In this document: positions 6,556 through 7,163 of the stretch, piece after piece
Layout of the letters: each line of letters opens with the position of its first letter
Position numbering within the stretch: the first letter of the stretch is position 1
Assembly (NCBI GenBank): GCA_964461865.1
Contig: CAYWVK010000030.1
Coordinates: forward strand, 1-7,163
From: CAYWVK01 sp964461865
GTDB lineage: Bacteria > Patescibacteriota > Microgenomatia > Levybacterales > UBA12049
Length of the DNA: 7,163 bases
Direction of reading: 5' to 3'
The notes under the pieces: generated by a model
Database searches by the model: none
Told to the model about the DNA's origin: nothing
What the model saw: only the letters and a program-made list of their open reading frames with translations
Made by a program: the position numbers and the translations under genes

Positions 6556-7163
6556 ATGAAAAAATTAGTTATTGTTGAAAGTCCGACAAAAGCAAAAACA
6601 ATATGCAAGTTTTTAGGAGATGATTATCAAATAAAAGCTTCAATGGGACATATTATGGATTTGCCCAAAAGTACTCTTGGAGTTGACACAGAAAAAGATT
6701 TCCTACCCCAATATGAATTAGTAGACGCTAAAAAAAAGACAATAACAGAATTAAAATCGCTTAGCAAAGATGCTACAGATGTCATTTTGGCAACAGATCC
6801 TGATAGGGAAGGAGAAGCAATTGCAGCACATGTTAAAGAGATTTTGCAAAAAGGAAGTAAGGGAAAAAAATTTATAAGAATTGTTTTTCATGAAATTACC
6901 AAAGAAGCAATAGAAAATGCTACTAAAAATCCAAGAGAAATAGATATCGATTTAGTTAATGCTCAAACTGCAAGAAGGGTATTGGATAGATTAGTAGGAT
7001 ATAAAATTTCTCCCATTTTATGGCAAAAGGTGAGAATTGGGCTTTCTGCCGGAAGAGTTCAGTCAGTTGCTTTAAGGCTTATTGTTGAGCGAGAAAAAGA
7101 AATAGAAAAATTCAAAAAAGAAAAATATTATTCAATTAGTGTTTTTAGTACAAAAGAAAAACA
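6556..7163 (+). CDS. topA: DNA topoisomerase I (type IA), N-terminal part, cut by right edge
   Basis: The first 202 codons of a type IA topoisomerase, which relaxes negative supercoils through a transient 5'-phosphotyrosine break. The translation opens MKKLVIVESPTKAKTI, the start of the Toprim domain, with GHIMDLPKS (31-39). The acidic Toprim motif TDPDREGEAIAAH is at about 80-92. Next come FHEITKEAIENA and the domain II start NAQTARRVLDRLVGYKISPILW, then LSAGRVQSVALRLIVEREKEI, a close match to bacterial TopA. The catalytic tyrosine and any zinc-finger tail lie beyond the window. Translation was done by hand from the sequence; the frame is open to the edge. The ATG is fixed by the canonical N-terminus. 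No Shine-Dalgarno sequence precedes it. Confidence 0.95.
   Translation, partial: MKKLVIVESPTKAKTICKFLGDDYQIKASMGHIMDLPKSTLGVDTEKDFLPQYELVDAKKKTITELKSLSKDATDVILATDPDREGEAIAAHVKEILQKGSKGKKFIRIVFHEITKEAIENATKNPREIDIDLVNAQTARRVLDRLVGYKISPILWQKVRIGLSAGRVQSVALRLIVEREKEIEKFKKEKYYSISVFSTKEK

Noticed and set aside
1..7163. Possible alternative genetic code (UGA read as Gly or Trp)
   Set aside because: All genes are full length under the standard bacterial code with no in-frame TGA; stops are TAA or TAG. TGA is not used as a stop among the five visible stops, but that is too few to mean anything.

Overview
The window is a compact, AT-rich bacterial chromosome segment (roughly one third G+C by eye). 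It carries an envelope and cell-shape locus. The proteins resemble those of the Candidate Phyla Radiation (Patescibacteria), perhaps a Microgenomates-type lineage. The reasons are a short mreBCD-pbp2 operon, a membrane O-antigen-ligase-like protein fused to TPRs, near-zero intergenic spacing and A/T-biased codons. That placement is inferred from protein character; no rRNA or marker tree is available here. All genes read through with the standard bacterial code. TGA is neither an in-frame codon nor a stop in them, so the UGA=Gly code of Gracilibacteria/Absconditabacteria is not supported.

Layout. On the minus strand, positions 26-2290 encode a 754-aa polytopic O-antigen ligase/polymerase-like protein with a C-terminal TPR region. 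Its stop codon overlaps the ATG of another minus-strand gene that runs off the left edge. A 91-bp divergent intergenic region (2291-2381) holds back-to-back promoters. On the plus strand, mreB, mreC, mreD and a class B penicillin-binding protein (PBP2/MrdA) follow with gaps of 6, 2 and 1 nt, so they are almost certainly one operon. After a 63-64 bp gap with a consensus -35 box, topA (DNA topoisomerase I) begins and is cut by the right edge.

How the genes work together. MreB filaments, MreC and MreD position the elongation machinery, and PBP2 crosslinks new peptidoglycan along the side wall. The glycosyltransferase partner RodA is not in the window. The divergent ligase-like protein probably transfers or polymerises a lipid-linked glycan at the outer face of the membrane, so the locus joins wall growth to surface glycan assembly. 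TopA is housekeeping and probably separately transcribed.

The most interesting signal is not a new gene family but the expression layout. None of the six complete start regions has a Shine-Dalgarno sequence. The promoters I can find, best for mreB, place the predicted transcription start only about 3-5 nt before the ATG. This suggests leaderless mRNAs followed by stop-start coupling. MreB and PBP2 also each carry an unusual insertion. I found no mobile element, CRISPR array, tRNA or rRNA, and nothing that demonstrates an undescribed system.
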